The translations under genes and the position numbers were made by a program. This document shows positions 1-7,268 of a stretch of DNA of 11,408 nucleotides, one piece after another. The first letter of the stretch is position 1. The number at the start of each line of letters is the position of its first letter. The notes beneath the pieces were generated by a model. It saw only the letters and a list, made by a program, of their open reading frames with translations, did no database searches and was not told the DNA's origin. The stretch is from Chloroflexota bacterium (GTDB taxonomy: Bacteria > Chloroflexota > Anaerolineae > Fen-1058): the NCBI GenBank assembly GCA_016219235.1, contig JACRBO010000633.1:1-11408 (forward strand), in the 5' to 3' direction.

Positions 1-240
1 AGGGCCAACGGCGAGACCGGTCAACACCTGTCCGCCGTTGCGCGAACTCGCCCCCCAACCGATCGTCTCTTTTTCCAGCACGACGACGCTGGCGCCGCGC
101 TGCGCCAGGCTGCGCGCCGCCGACAGGCCGGTGTAGCCGCTGCCGATGACGACCACATCGGCGCGTTGAGGCAATGACTTGTCAGCGTAACTCGGCAACT
201 CGGGCGCGGTGGCCCACCAGTAGGGGGTGTCTTTGATCAT
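1..240 (-). CDS. FAD-dependent oxidoreductase (DAO family), N-terminal part only
   Basis: This is the first 80 codons of a flavoenzyme; the rest lies beyond the left edge. The protein starts MIKDTPYWWATAPELPSY. A dinucleotide-binding beta-alpha-beta unit follows: a hydrophobic strand (DVVVIG), the glycine motif GSGYTGLSAA at about residues 38-47, and an acidic strand end (VVVLEKE) that would bind the ribose of FAD. The segment GWGASSRNGGQ at about residues 65-75 is typical of the DAO/PuuB-like amine or amino-acid oxidases, in which an N-terminal aromatic stretch such as PYWW is also common. The substrate cannot be judged from this fragment. The ATG at 238-240 was chosen because the aromatic N-terminus fits the family. 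No strong ribosome site is visible upstream. Confidence 0.85.
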   Translation of the reverse strand, partial: MIKDTPYWWATAPELPSYADKSLPQRADVVVIGSGYTGLSAARSLAQRGASVVVLEKETIGWGASSRNGGQVLTGLAVGP

Positions 241-250
241 GGTGCGCGAG

Positions 251-424
251 TCCAGTAGTAGATTGGTAAATTAGTAGATTGGTCAACTGGTCAACTGGTC
301 GATTAGTCAATCGGGGCGGATCGACCAATCACTGATCACCAATTACCGATTACCAATCACCAGTAACCAGTAACCAATCACTCCGCATTGTTCATTTGTC
401 ATTGTTCATTGGTCATTGTTAATT
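251..424. repeat. Degenerate ATTGGT/ACCAAT repeat array
   Basis: This stretch holds short imperfect tandem units. TAGTAGATTGGT occurs at 256-267 and 272-283. GGTCAACT repeats with period 8 at 281-300. CAGTAAC repeats at 361-374. ACCAATCACT occurs at 324-333 and 373-382. ATTGTTCATTTGTC and ATTGTTCATTGGTC are adjacent at 387-400 and 401-414. The left half is mainly TTGGT-like and the right half ACCAA-like, so the two can pair; GATTGGTC at 277-284 is the exact complement of GACCAATC at 323-330. The right end runs into the 3' end of the pabBC reading frame and contains its final stop codon. The function is unknown. Similar degenerate arrays are familiar from Chloroflexota intergenic regions, which is general knowledge and not shown here. 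Confidence 0.7.
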
Positions 425-2204
425 GTGCTTCCAGCCAGCCGCGCACGGAGTTGATCAACCAGATGTGAGTGGCGGCGCTGAGTTCTCCCTTTAAGATAAC
501 ACGCTCCCGGATCAGGCCACGCTCGATCAGATCGGCGCGGAAGGTGCCGGGCAGCAGCCCGCAGTCGATGGGCGGCGTGTATCGTTGGCCGCTCAATTAG
601 ACGACCACGTTGGCGATGGTCGATTCGGTGATCTCGCCGCGCTCGTTCCACTAGATCACGTCATCGCAATTCGGCTGCGCTACGCGGGCGGCGTCATAAA
701 CAGCGCGGCGCGTGGTCTTATGATACAGGAAGGCATTGCTGGCATCAATCGGCTGCGCGGCCAACGTCACACGCATGACGGGCGGCAGTGGCATCTCGCT
801 CAAGAGTGTGGCCGTGATCGAGACGCGCCCTCGTTGAGTAACACTCACTCGAACTTTATGCGCGACTGGCGCCAGTGTCGTACTCAAGTCTGCAAGTTGA
901 TCGTGAAGCGCAAGAAGATCGATCGGGATGTTGAAGTACTCCGCCGATTCGGCCAGTCGCGCCAGATGACGGTCTAACAGCCAATAACCGTCGTCAGGCG
1001 TATGCTTTTCGCCCGGCGTCCACAACATCGACTCGATCACATCGAACGGGCGCGCGGGCTGCGTCAACACCCGCGTCTTGATCTCGCACTCGCGCCATTC
1101 ATCGGCCGCATCCGAGTCCCACACGATGCCGCCGCCCACGCCATACTCAGCCTGTCCACGCTCGCAATCGATCGTCACGGTGCGAATGGCGACGTTGAAC
1201 TGCGCCTCGCGCTGCGGCGTAAGATAGCCGAGGCAGCCGGTGTACACGCCGCGCGGCGTCGTTTCCAGTTCGGCAATGATCTGCATGGTGCGCACTTTGG
1301 GCGCGCCCGTAATCGACGCGCATGGAAACAACGCCGTCATGATTTCGGTCAACGATGCATCGGTCTGCGCCTGAACTGTCGAAGTCATTTGCAGCACGGT
1401 CGGATAGCATTCCACTTCAAACAGGCGCGGCACAGCCACCGTGCCAATCTCCGCAATGCGACCCAGATCGTTGCGGATCATGTCCACGATCATCACATTC
1501 TCGGCGCGGTTCTTCTCGGAGTGATGCAGCCAATCGGCCTGCGCGCGATCTTCAGTCAGCGTGCGGCCGCGCGCCGCCGTGCCCTTCATCGGCTTCGAGG
1601 TGAGCGTGCGCCCCGCTAACTGAAAGAACAGTTCCGGCGAGGCCGAGCAGATCACGTGCGAACCCAGATCGACATAGGCCGCGTAGCCCACCGGCTGTTT
1701 GCTGGCCAGGCTTAAAAAGAACGGCCACGCTTCGCCCTGAAAAGGCGCGCGCAGCCGATAGGTGTAATTGACTTGATACGTTTCGCCGTCGGCGATGTGC
1801 TGCTTGACGGCGTGAATGGCTCGCTCGTATTCAGGCCACGTGACGGAGGGCATCCACTTAGTGGGCGTCCACGACCCGATCGAGTACGCGGACCGATCGT
1901 GATCCGTGGGCGGCGCGAACGGCTCAGCCCGATCGTACAGGCCAAACCATAACAGGGGCAAATCGGTTGAGGCGGGCGACTTCACGCGATGCGCGCGCAC
2001 ACGATGTGCGGCGTCAAAAGCGGGCGCGGCCTCGTAGGCCAGAAAGCCCGCCGCAGACCAGCCGCACGATTGAACGAGTGTCTCGACGCGGTGCAGTCGT
2101 TCAATCACTTCGGCCAGCGAGGTCGCCGTCACGATCTCGCGCGGCGCATGGAAGCGCAGCCAGTCCGCGCCGTGCCCCCCCTGCACCACCACGTCGCCCA
2201 GCAT
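399..2204 (-). pseudogene. pabBC: Fused aminodeoxychorismate synthase component I / aminodeoxychorismate lyase, interrupted by two in-frame stops
   Basis: This fused gene supplies p-aminobenzoate for folate synthesis. The PabB part (residues 1 to about 380) makes aminodeoxychorismate. It has the chorismate-binding core with KPMKGT at 204-209 (the PIKGT-type motif), EKNRAENVMIVDMIRNDLG at about 230-248, ITGAPK at 298-303 and YGVGGGIVWDS near 354-364. The PabC part (from about residue 386) is a PLP-dependent lyase. It has RHLARL at about 412-417 and YHKTTRR at 494-500, with K496 the probable PLP lysine. After residue 517 the frame hits TAG (651-653), continues with WNERGEITESTIAN, hits TAA (597-599), then resumes with the conserved PPIDCGLLPGTFR and ends at TGA (399-401). 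Length and frame are otherwise intact, so both stops look like point changes. Ribosomes would make a complete PabB with a truncated PabC. It may be a recent pseudogene, a PabB-only allele or a sequence error. No pabA is visible. Confidence 0.85.
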
Positions 2205-2213
2205 CGAAGCGCC

Positions 2214-2447
2214 TTAGGCGGACGGCTTCGCAGTGTGCGAGGCGGCGCGTGACGCCGGGCGCAGTTCGATCAGTTTATCGACGATCTGCTGCACCGTATA
2301 TTTAGCTTCGGCGGTCATGCTCTCCAGCGTCACATCCTGCACCGTCGTCATGGGATAGCCCTGATCCATCTCCAGCGCCATGCGCGCATCGTTGGCGTAG
2401 CGCGTATCGGGCTGGACGGTTTTCTTAGCATTTTTGATCTTCAGCAC
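2214..2447 (-). CDS. Small conserved-looking hypothetical protein upstream of pabBC
   Basis: This encodes 77 residues of unknown function. The start codon is GTG (2445-2447), supported by a GAGGTGG ribosome site a few bases upstream on the minus strand. The N-terminus is basic (MLKIKNAKK). The middle, about residues 15-65, looks helical, with EMDQGYPMTTVQDVTLESMTAEAKYTVQQIVDKLIEL split across two helices. The tail is rich in Ala, Ser and Lys and probably disordered. There is no signal peptide, membrane segment or cysteine. Its TAA stop lies 9 bases before the pabBC ATG, so the two are probably co-transcribed and perhaps translationally coupled. I do not recognise the family, and the adjacency does not by itself show a folate role. 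Confidence 0.6.
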   Translation of the reverse strand: MLKIKNAKKTVQPDTRYANDARMALEMDQGYPMTTVQDVTLESMTAEAKYTVQQIVDKLIELRPASRAASHTAKPSA

Positions 2448-2487
2448 GCGGCCACCTCGACCAGAGTAAAAGATAATGTCCGGCGCA

Positions 2488-2535
2488 ATTATAGCCGATT
2501 TTGCCGTTTACCAATTGTTCTTGACGGGTTATAAT
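2488..2535. promoter_or_regulatory. Divergent promoter region between the pabBC operon and ferritin
   Basis: Two perfect TATAAT -10 hexamers face away from each other. One is on the plus strand at 2530-2535, toward ferritin, with only a weak -35 candidate (TTTACC, 2507-2512) at 17 bases. The other is on the minus strand at 2488-2493, toward the small gene and pabBC, with no good -35. The -35 regions of the two would overlap or nearly so, so a regulator bound here could affect both. A TTGACG at 2521-2526 is too close to the plus -10 to serve it. Confidence 0.5.
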
Positions 2536-2561
2536 CTTTGATGACGTTACGAACATGCTCA

Positions 2562-2591
2562 AAGTCGCGCGCCAACATCGCCGCGCGACTT
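2562..2591 (+). promoter_or_regulatory. GC-rich stem-loop in the ferritin leader
   Basis: AAGTCGCGCG (2562-2571) and CGCGCGACTT (2582-2591) are perfect complements, giving a 10-bp stem with a 10-base loop. It starts about 27 bases after the probable -10 box and ends 15 bases before the ribosome site, so it lies wholly within the expected 5' untranslated leader. No U tract follows, so it is not a simple terminator. It may stabilise the mRNA or bind a regulator. Which of these holds cannot be told from sequence. Confidence 0.5.
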
Positions 2592-2619
2592 AACTCACAT
2601 TACTTCAGGAGATCCCATC

Positions 2620-3102
2620 ATGATCATCAGCAAGACCATCAATGCCGCCTTCAACGCCCAGATCGGGCACGAACTCGCCAACTCCAACCAGTCCGTCGCC
2701 AACCCGGCCTGGTTCGACGGCGAGAGTCTGAAGGGCCTGGCCAAGCTGTTCTACAAGCAGGCCGAAGAGGAACGCGAGCATGCCATGAAGTTTGTGGAGT
2801 TTGTGCTGGACGCGGGCGGCAAGGTGGAGATTCCCGCCATCCCCGCCGCGCAAAACGACTTTGCCTCGGCTGAAGCCGCCGCGCAGTTGGCGCTGGACGC
2901 CGAAATCCGCACCACCGATCAGATCAACGATCTGATGACGCTGGCGATTGCCGAGAAGAACTACGCCGCGCAGAACTTCTTGCAGTGGTTCGTCAACGAG
3001 CAGGTCGAAGAGATCGCCACGGCCAGCACCAATCTGGATGTCATCAAGAAGGCCGGGCCGAATGTGTTGATGGTGGAAGCGTATCTCGCCCATATCAACT
3101 AA
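2620..3102 (+). CDS. Ferritin (non-haem, bacterial ferritin family)
   Basis: This is a 160-residue four-helix iron-storage protein expected to assemble into a 24-subunit cytoplasmic shell that oxidises Fe(II) and stores it as ferric mineral. Ferroxidase-centre ligands are visible: E18, E51 and H54 (in QAEEEREHAMKF), E95, and Q128 with E131 (in NFLQWFVNEQVEE). The numbering runs one higher than E. coli FtnA, as expected for a one-residue longer N-terminus. The length is typical. A clear AGGAG ribosome site lies 8 bases before the ATG. Oddly, the tyrosine normally found seven residues after the first glutamate (Y24 in FtnA, near the di-iron site) is serine here (S25, codon TCC), in a segment, SNQSVANPAWF, that differs from the usual LQYVQIAAYF-like pattern. 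The gene is monocistronic, with its own leader hairpin and terminator. Confidence 0.93.
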   Translation: MIISKTINAAFNAQIGHELANSNQSVANPAWFDGESLKGLAKLFYKQAEEEREHAMKFVEFVLDAGGKVEIPAIPAAQNDFASAEAAAQLALDAEIRTTDQINDLMTLAIAEKNYAAQNFLQWFVNEQVEEIATASTNLDVIKKAGPNVLMVEAYLAHIN

Positions 3103-3123
3103 CCAACAACACAACGCTCGTTG

Positions 3124-3161
3124 AACACGGGGTCTGATCGGTGATCAGGCCCCGTGTTTTT
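3124..3161 (+). terminator. Strong intrinsic terminator after ferritin
   Basis: AACACGGGGTCTGATC (3124-3139) pairs with GATCAGGCCCCGTGTT (3143-3158) over 16 positions, with one T-G wobble and a three-base GGT loop. It is followed at once by a T run to 3161. It lies 21 bases after the ferritin stop. Confidence 0.92.
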
Positions 3162-3207
3162 CTCCCGATCAGCCCATCGGCCAAGACCGTCTCCGCCTTT
3201 TGGCCGA

Positions 3208-3259
3208 TTGACACCCTTCAAATCAGTCCTACAATTGTCACATGTGAATTAGGACAATT
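3208..3259 (+). promoter_or_regulatory. Promoter and probable autoregulatory operator of the GntR-ABC operon
   Basis: A consensus -35 TTGACA (3208-3213) sits 16 bases before a TACAAT -10 (3230-3235). Several inverted repeats overlap or follow the -10: AATTGTC (3233-3239) with GACAATT (3253-3259), GTCCTA (3226-3231) with TAGGAC (3250-3255), and the 8-bp palindrome CACATGTG (3239-3246). The ribosome site AGGA (3251-3254) is inside the repeats, 7 bases before the ATG. YtrA-type regulators usually repress their own ABC operon from such a site; that this one does so is inference. Confidence 0.72.
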
Positions 3260-3261
3260 TT

Positions 3262-3666
3262 ATGGACCTCAAACTCGACCCGCGCAGCCGCACGCCCATC
3301 TACGCTCAACTGATTCAGCAGGTCAAACAGCAGGTCGCCGCCGGCCAATTGAAACCGGGCGATCAGCTGCCCACCGTGCGCGCCCTGGCGGCGGATCTGC
3401 ACGTGCACACCAACACCGTGGCCCGGGCCTACGATCTGCTCGATCAAGACGGCGTGATCTCGGCGCAGCAGGGGCGCGGCACCTACATCGCACGACCGGC
3501 GAATCATCCGCACTTGCGGCGGCACCGACGCGACGCGCTGCAGACGTTGATCGATCGGGCGGTGTTGGAAGCGTTGAGTCTGGGGTATGCGCCTGAAGAA
3601 ATTACCGCGTCGTTCGATCGGACCTTGAAAAATTGGCGGCGCAAATCCAGGAAAGGTACGAAATAG
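3262..3666 (+). CDS. GntR-family transcriptional regulator, YtrA subfamily
   Basis: This is a 134-residue regulator. Residues about 10-76 form the GntR winged helix: PIYAQLIQQVKQQVAAGQL, then GDQLPTVRALAADL, a recognition helix around HTNTVARAYDLL (49-60), and the wing GVISAQQGRGTYIA (64-77). Only about 55 residues follow, enough for the short helical dimerisation tail of the YtrA group and too few for the ligand-binding domains of the FadR, HutC or MocR groups. Members of this group typically sit first in an operon with ABC transporter genes and repress it. Here the stop is followed after 3 bases by the ATPase start. The effector is unknown, though cell-wall-active antibiotics are common inducers of this class. 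Confidence 0.92.
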   Translation: MDLKLDPRSRTPIYAQLIQQVKQQVAAGQLKPGDQLPTVRALAADLHVHTNTVARAYDLLDQDGVISAQQGRGTYIARPANHPHLRRHRRDALQTLIDRAVLEALSLGYAPEEITASFDRTLKNWRRKSRKGTK

Positions 3667-3669
3667 CAC

Positions 3670-4596
<927 letters not shown>

Positions 4597-4605
4597 AGGT
4601 CAATC

Positions 4606-5391
4606 ATGCGAATTCGAACGATTATCGACAAAGAGTGGGCGGAAGTTTTCAAAAACAAAATGGTGCTGTTTACCGTCGGGCTGATGCCGGTGCTGTTCGT
4701 CGTCATCCTGCTGGTGCAGTTGGTCGTGATGCGGCAGATTGATCCGGCCGAGATGAACGACGCCCCGCCGGCGCTGCTCACGGCCTGCGACGCCCAGGGC
4801 CTGAATCCCAGCGAATGCATGCAAGGTTATATGGTCGGCTCATTCATGGCGCTGTTCCTCATCATTCCGGTTATGATCCCGGTGACGATCGCCGCCTACA
4901 GTATCGTCGGCGAGAAGGCCACGCGCTCACTGGAGCCGCTGCTGGCGACGCCCACCTCTACGACAGAAATTATCCTGGGCAAGGGGCTGGCGTCCGTCAT
5001 CCCGGCTATCGCTGCGACCTGGCTGTCGTTTGGTATCTTTATCGTAGGGGCGCGGCTGATGGCGATCAGTGACCGGGTCTTCGCCATCATCGCCGATCCG
5101 CTGTGGCTGGTGGGGATGTTCGTGGCCGCGCCGCTGCTGTGCGTGCTGTCTGTGACGACGGCGGTCGCCGTCTCATCGCGCGTCAACGACCCGCGCGTCG
5201 CCGAGCAGTTGAGCGCCGTGCTGATCGTGCCCGTCATGGCCCTGCTCTTCGGGCGCATCATCGGCTTCATCACCCTTAACGTCAGCACCATGTTGATCTT
5301 CAGCCTGCTGCTGTTTATCGTCAACGTGGGTATGGTGGCGCTGTCGGTCAAACTCTTCCAGCGCGAGGTCATTTTGACCCGCTGGAAGTAA
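4606..5391 (+). CDS. ABC-2 type transporter permease
   Basis: This 261-residue membrane protein has about six predicted helices (near 19-42, 77-100, 127-150, 163-188, 203-222 and 226-250). Between helices 1 and 2 is an outside loop of about 34 residues with two cysteines, C61 and C71, that could form a disulfide. After helix 2 comes the cytoplasmic motif GEKATRSLEPLLATPTSTTE (102-121), characteristic of ABC-2 permeases paired with NatA/CcmA-like ATPases. It starts 9 bases after the ATPase stop, with AGAGGT as ribosome site. One permease per operon suggests a homodimer with the ATPase dimer. The substrate could be a drug, lipid or ion and is not determinable here. No clear terminator is seen after it. 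Confidence 0.9.
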   Translation: MRIRTIIDKEWAEVFKNKMVLFTVGLMPVLFVVILLVQLVVMRQIDPAEMNDAPPALLTACDAQGLNPSECMQGYMVGSFMALFLIIPVMIPVTIAAYSIVGEKATRSLEPLLATPTSTTEIILGKGLASVIPAIAATWLSFGIFIVGARLMAISDRVFAIIADPLWLVGMFVAAPLLCVLSVTTAVAVSSRVNDPRVAEQLSAVLIVPVMALLFGRIIGFITLNVSTMLIFSLLLFIVNVGMVALSVKLFQREVILTRWK

Positions 5392-5413
5392 CAGGTTTCC
5401 AACGCCATTCAAA

Positions 5414-5442
5414 TTGCTTTCTCAATCGGTCGATGCTAAGAT
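5414..5442 (+). promoter_or_regulatory. Promoter for the proline-rich membrane protein gene
   Basis: TTGCTT (5414-5419) and TAAGAT (5437-5442) are separated by 17 bases. They lie about 50 bases before the chosen start codon, between the permease stop and the next gene. This suggests the gene is transcribed separately from the ABC operon. Confidence 0.55.
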
Positions 5443-5493
5443 AAGTGCGTGTCCCAACCGGGCGCGCACTTATCGTTGCTACAGGAGAAAGTG

Positions 5494-6255
5494 ATGTCTA
5501 CACCACCTGCCGATCAACCGGCCTCGACGCCGCAATCTGCGCCGCAAGCTGCACCACAACCGATTGCGCCACAACCGATTGCGCCGCAACCGATTGCGCC
5601 GCAACGGGTTGCGCCGCAACGGGTTGCGCCGCGACCTGCTTCGCAGGCCGTCGCCGTTATTCCGGGCACCAATGTGCCCTATCACGAGCACCCTGCTCCG
5701 CGCCGCATCTTCCCGCGCCGGGTGTGGGAGGCGCTCAAATCGATCAGCCTGTTCGTGTCTATGATCATCAACCTGGTGCTGATCGTCGTGGTCGTCGTCC
5801 TGATCAATCAGGTCGGCGCGATCAAGTTGACGCTGGCCAGCATCCTGGGCCAACTCGATTCGGCCTTTCAGGGCCTGGGCGCGGCCACCATCGTGGACAC
5901 CATCAAGATCGACCAGCAGGTGCCGGTGCGCTTCGATTTGCCGTTGAGCCAGGACACGACGGTCGTGACGCAGGCGCCCGTGCCCATCACCGCCTATGCC
6001 ACCTTTTCGCTGGGGCAATTTGGCAGCATCAACGGCACGGTCAGCCTGGCGCTGCCGGCAGGCACCTCGCTGCCCGTGCACCTGGAATTAAACGTACCGG
6101 TCAGTAACTCGATCAAGGTGGCGTTCGACCAGCCGATCAGCATTCCGCTGGCGGCCAAAGGTCTGGGGCCGGTGGTAGCCCAACTCCGCAGCGCGTTGGG
6201 ACCGATCATCAACGTGGTGCAGCAGTTGCCGGATGCGTTTGTGATCGTCCCATAG
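5494..6255 (+). CDS. Single-pass membrane protein with proline-rich N-terminus, unknown function
   Basis: The protein is 253 residues. The ATG at 5494 was preferred over one 15 codons upstream because AGGAG lies 6 bases before it. Residues 1-50 are Pro/Ala/Gln-rich and include five QPIAP/QRVAP units. Residues 67-83 are basic (APRRIFPRRVWEALK). A single hydrophobic helix follows at about 85-106 (SLFVSMIINLVLIVVVVV), which with the positive residues before it predicts N-in, C-out. The outer part first has a helical stretch (110-130). Then come alternating hydrophobic strands with LP and VP turns (VPVRFDLPLSQ, SLALPAGTSLPVHLELNVPV, ISIPLAAKG), suggesting a beta-rich domain. The end is hydrophobic again. 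There is no enzyme motif. I do not recognise the family; a surface or envelope-associated role is inference. Confidence 0.8.
   Translation: MSTPPADQPASTPQSAPQAAPQPIAPQPIAPQPIAPQRVAPQRVAPRPASQAVAVIPGTNVPYHEHPAPRRIFPRRVWEALKSISLFVSMIINLVLIVVVVVLINQVGAIKLTLASILGQLDSAFQGLGAATIVDTIKIDQQVPVRFDLPLSQDTTVVTQAPVPITAYATFSLGQFGSINGTVSLALPAGTSLPVHLELNVPVSNSIKVAFDQPISIPLAAKGLGPVVAQLRSALGPIINVVQQLPDAFVIVP
5557..5631 (+). repeat. Five 15-bp in-frame tandem repeats
   Basis: Units begin at 5557, 5572, 5587, 5602 and 5617. The first three read CAACCGATTGCGCCA/G and the last two CAACGGGTTGCGCCG, encoding PIA-type and RVA-type pentapeptides. Since 15 is a multiple of three, copy-number change by slippage would lengthen or shorten the proline-rich segment without a frameshift. 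The split into two sub-types suggests separate duplications of two founder units. Confidence 0.9.
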
Positions 6256-6280
6256 GCTGTTCGCCCCCGTTTAACACATT

Positions 6281-6315
6281 GCCCCATCCGGTTACCGTAA
6301 CCGGACGGGGCTTTT
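6281..6315 (+). terminator. Intrinsic terminator after the membrane protein gene
   Basis: GCCCCATCCGGTT (6281-6293) pairs with AACCGGACGGGGC (6299-6311) with one A-C mismatch and a five-base loop, followed by TTTT. It begins 25 bases after the stop codon. Confidence 0.85.
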
Positions 6316-6323
6316 GATTGTGC

Positions 6324-6351
6324 TTGACTTCTCAAAAAGCAGTTCTATACT
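6324..6351 (+). promoter_or_regulatory. Promoter for the flavin-reductase-like gene, with a long leader
   Basis: TTGACT (6324-6329) and TATACT (6346-6351) are 16 bases apart, close to the sigma-70 consensus. The leader to the chosen ATG at 6500 would be about 140 bases. It contains AGAATCGAG (6430-6438), which can pair in part with CTC and GATTCT at 6455-6468. No known riboswitch pattern was recognised. Confidence 0.65.
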
Positions 6352-6499
6352 GATTCCAGATCAGAGAAAGTACGCCTGACCCAATACCAGGCCATTTACT
6401 CTAGAATTCCCCGGCTTGTCGTATCTTGCAGAATCGAGCAGCCATTTGAAAGTCCTCGGCCTGATTCTAGTTGAGCGGCCCGTAGAATTGGGGTATGTC

Positions 6500-7144
6500 A
6501 TGAAAATTGAAATAGGTGACAACCGGCCCGGCAATTTTATCGATAGGTGGCCAGGCGAGTTTGAAGTATTCTCGCATTATGAGATGGCCCTGGGCATACC
6601 GCAGGCCCTCTTCCTGATTACCACCGTCAAAGAGAATGGCAAGCCGAATGCTTGTTTTCAGTCATGGAGTTCATTTTGTGGAGACAGTGGCGGCTATTTT
6701 GCCCTTACACCGCTTCTCCAAAAAACACATACCTATCACAACATCCTGCGGACAAAAGAATTTTGTATCAACTTTCTGAGTGTTCGATACTTTGATGCGT
6801 GTTATCAGACCATCGTCAATAATGAAGAAGATACCGATGAAATAGCGATTGGCGGGTTTACCGCTGAGCCAGGACACTGCATCAATGTTCCTCGTGTTCG
6901 AGAGGCCTTCCTTTCGCTGGAATGTATTTTTGACTCTCAGCGAGACCTGTCAGGGAAAGGCATATCAGCCCTGGTTATTGGGAAAGTTGTCTGGGCCGCG
7001 ATTGAGGATGACTATGTGAATGGGTCGGAGAAGAAGTACGGCCCAGATGGCTTCATGTACTACTTGTATGATCTGGAGGACTTTGCGGCCAGTGACAAAG
7101 GCACACGGAAAGTGGCGTCTTTGAACGTGATCAGGCAAGCATAG
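6500..7144 (+). CDS. Flavin-reductase-like FMN-binding split-barrel protein (DIM6/NTAB type)
   Basis: This is a 214-residue protein from the ATG at 6500; an upstream TTG would add 28 residues that do not look conserved. The fold is recognised from the FMN-binding stretch GKPNACFQSWSSFCGDSGGYF split at about 46-66, then HTYHNILRTKEFCINFLS (about 77-94), GGFTAEPG and PRVREAFLSLECIFD. Such proteins bind FMN non-covalently and act as flavin reductases or related oxidoreductases in the cytoplasm; the real electron acceptor is unknown. Base composition is lower than the neighbours: a hand count gives 44 G+C of 120 at 6721-6840, against roughly 60% elsewhere. Together with its own promoter and lone position, this suggests acquisition from another genome. 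The ribosome site is weak (GGGGT about 7 bases upstream). Confidence 0.85.
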   Translation: MKIEIGDNRPGNFIDRWPGEFEVFSHYEMALGIPQALFLITTVKENGKPNACFQSWSSFCGDSGGYFALTPLLQKTHTYHNILRTKEFCINFLSVRYFDACYQTIVNNEEDTDEIAIGGFTAEPGHCINVPRVREAFLSLECIFDSQRDLSGKGISALVIGKVVWAAIEDDYVNGSEKKYGPDGFMYYLYDLEDFAASDKGTRKVASLNVIRQA

Positions 7145-7166
7145 ATTCGTCTTGTATTAAGCCGCC

Positions 7167-7208
7167 GCCCAACACCCCGCGCAGTTGCGGGACGTCCGGC
7201 CATTGGGC
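7167..7208 (+). other. Hairpin element before the GIY-YIG gene; possible decayed attC-like site
   Basis: GCCCAAC (7167-7173) fits the attC R'' consensus RYYYAAC. Downstream, ATTGGGC (7202-7208) complements six of its bases but has A in place of the G needed at the cleavage site. Inside, CCCGC pairs with GCGGG around a six-base loop. At 42 bases it is shorter than usual attC sites. Chance or a degenerate remnant are both possible. Confidence 0.25.
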
Positions 7209-7268
7209 CGCTATACCTTCAGTTTCAGTCGGCGTGGACCGGCGCTCGGCCTGCGATCAAACTCGCCC

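Noticed and set aside
251..424. CRISPR array
   Set aside because: Units are 7 to 14 bases, adjoining and degenerate, without regular repeats and unique spacers.
597..653. Stop-codon readthrough or altered genetic code as explanation for the pabBC stops
   Set aside because: Both TAG and TAA end other genes in the window, no selenocysteine or pyrrolysine context applies, and two different stops would both have to be read through.
2521..2535. TTGACG next to TATAAT as a normal promoter pair
   Set aside because: Only three bases separate the two hexamers, so they cannot serve one sigma-70 promoter.
2605..3114. Long minus-strand frame opposite ferritin
   Set aside because: It is the mirror of a strongly supported gene in GC-rich DNA and has no family pattern.
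7185..7268. N-terminal extension of the GIY-YIG protein from an upstream TTG
   Set aside because: The extra 28 residues (Arg, Ser and Gly-rich) show no domain pattern and overlap the hairpin element; no ribosome site supports it.
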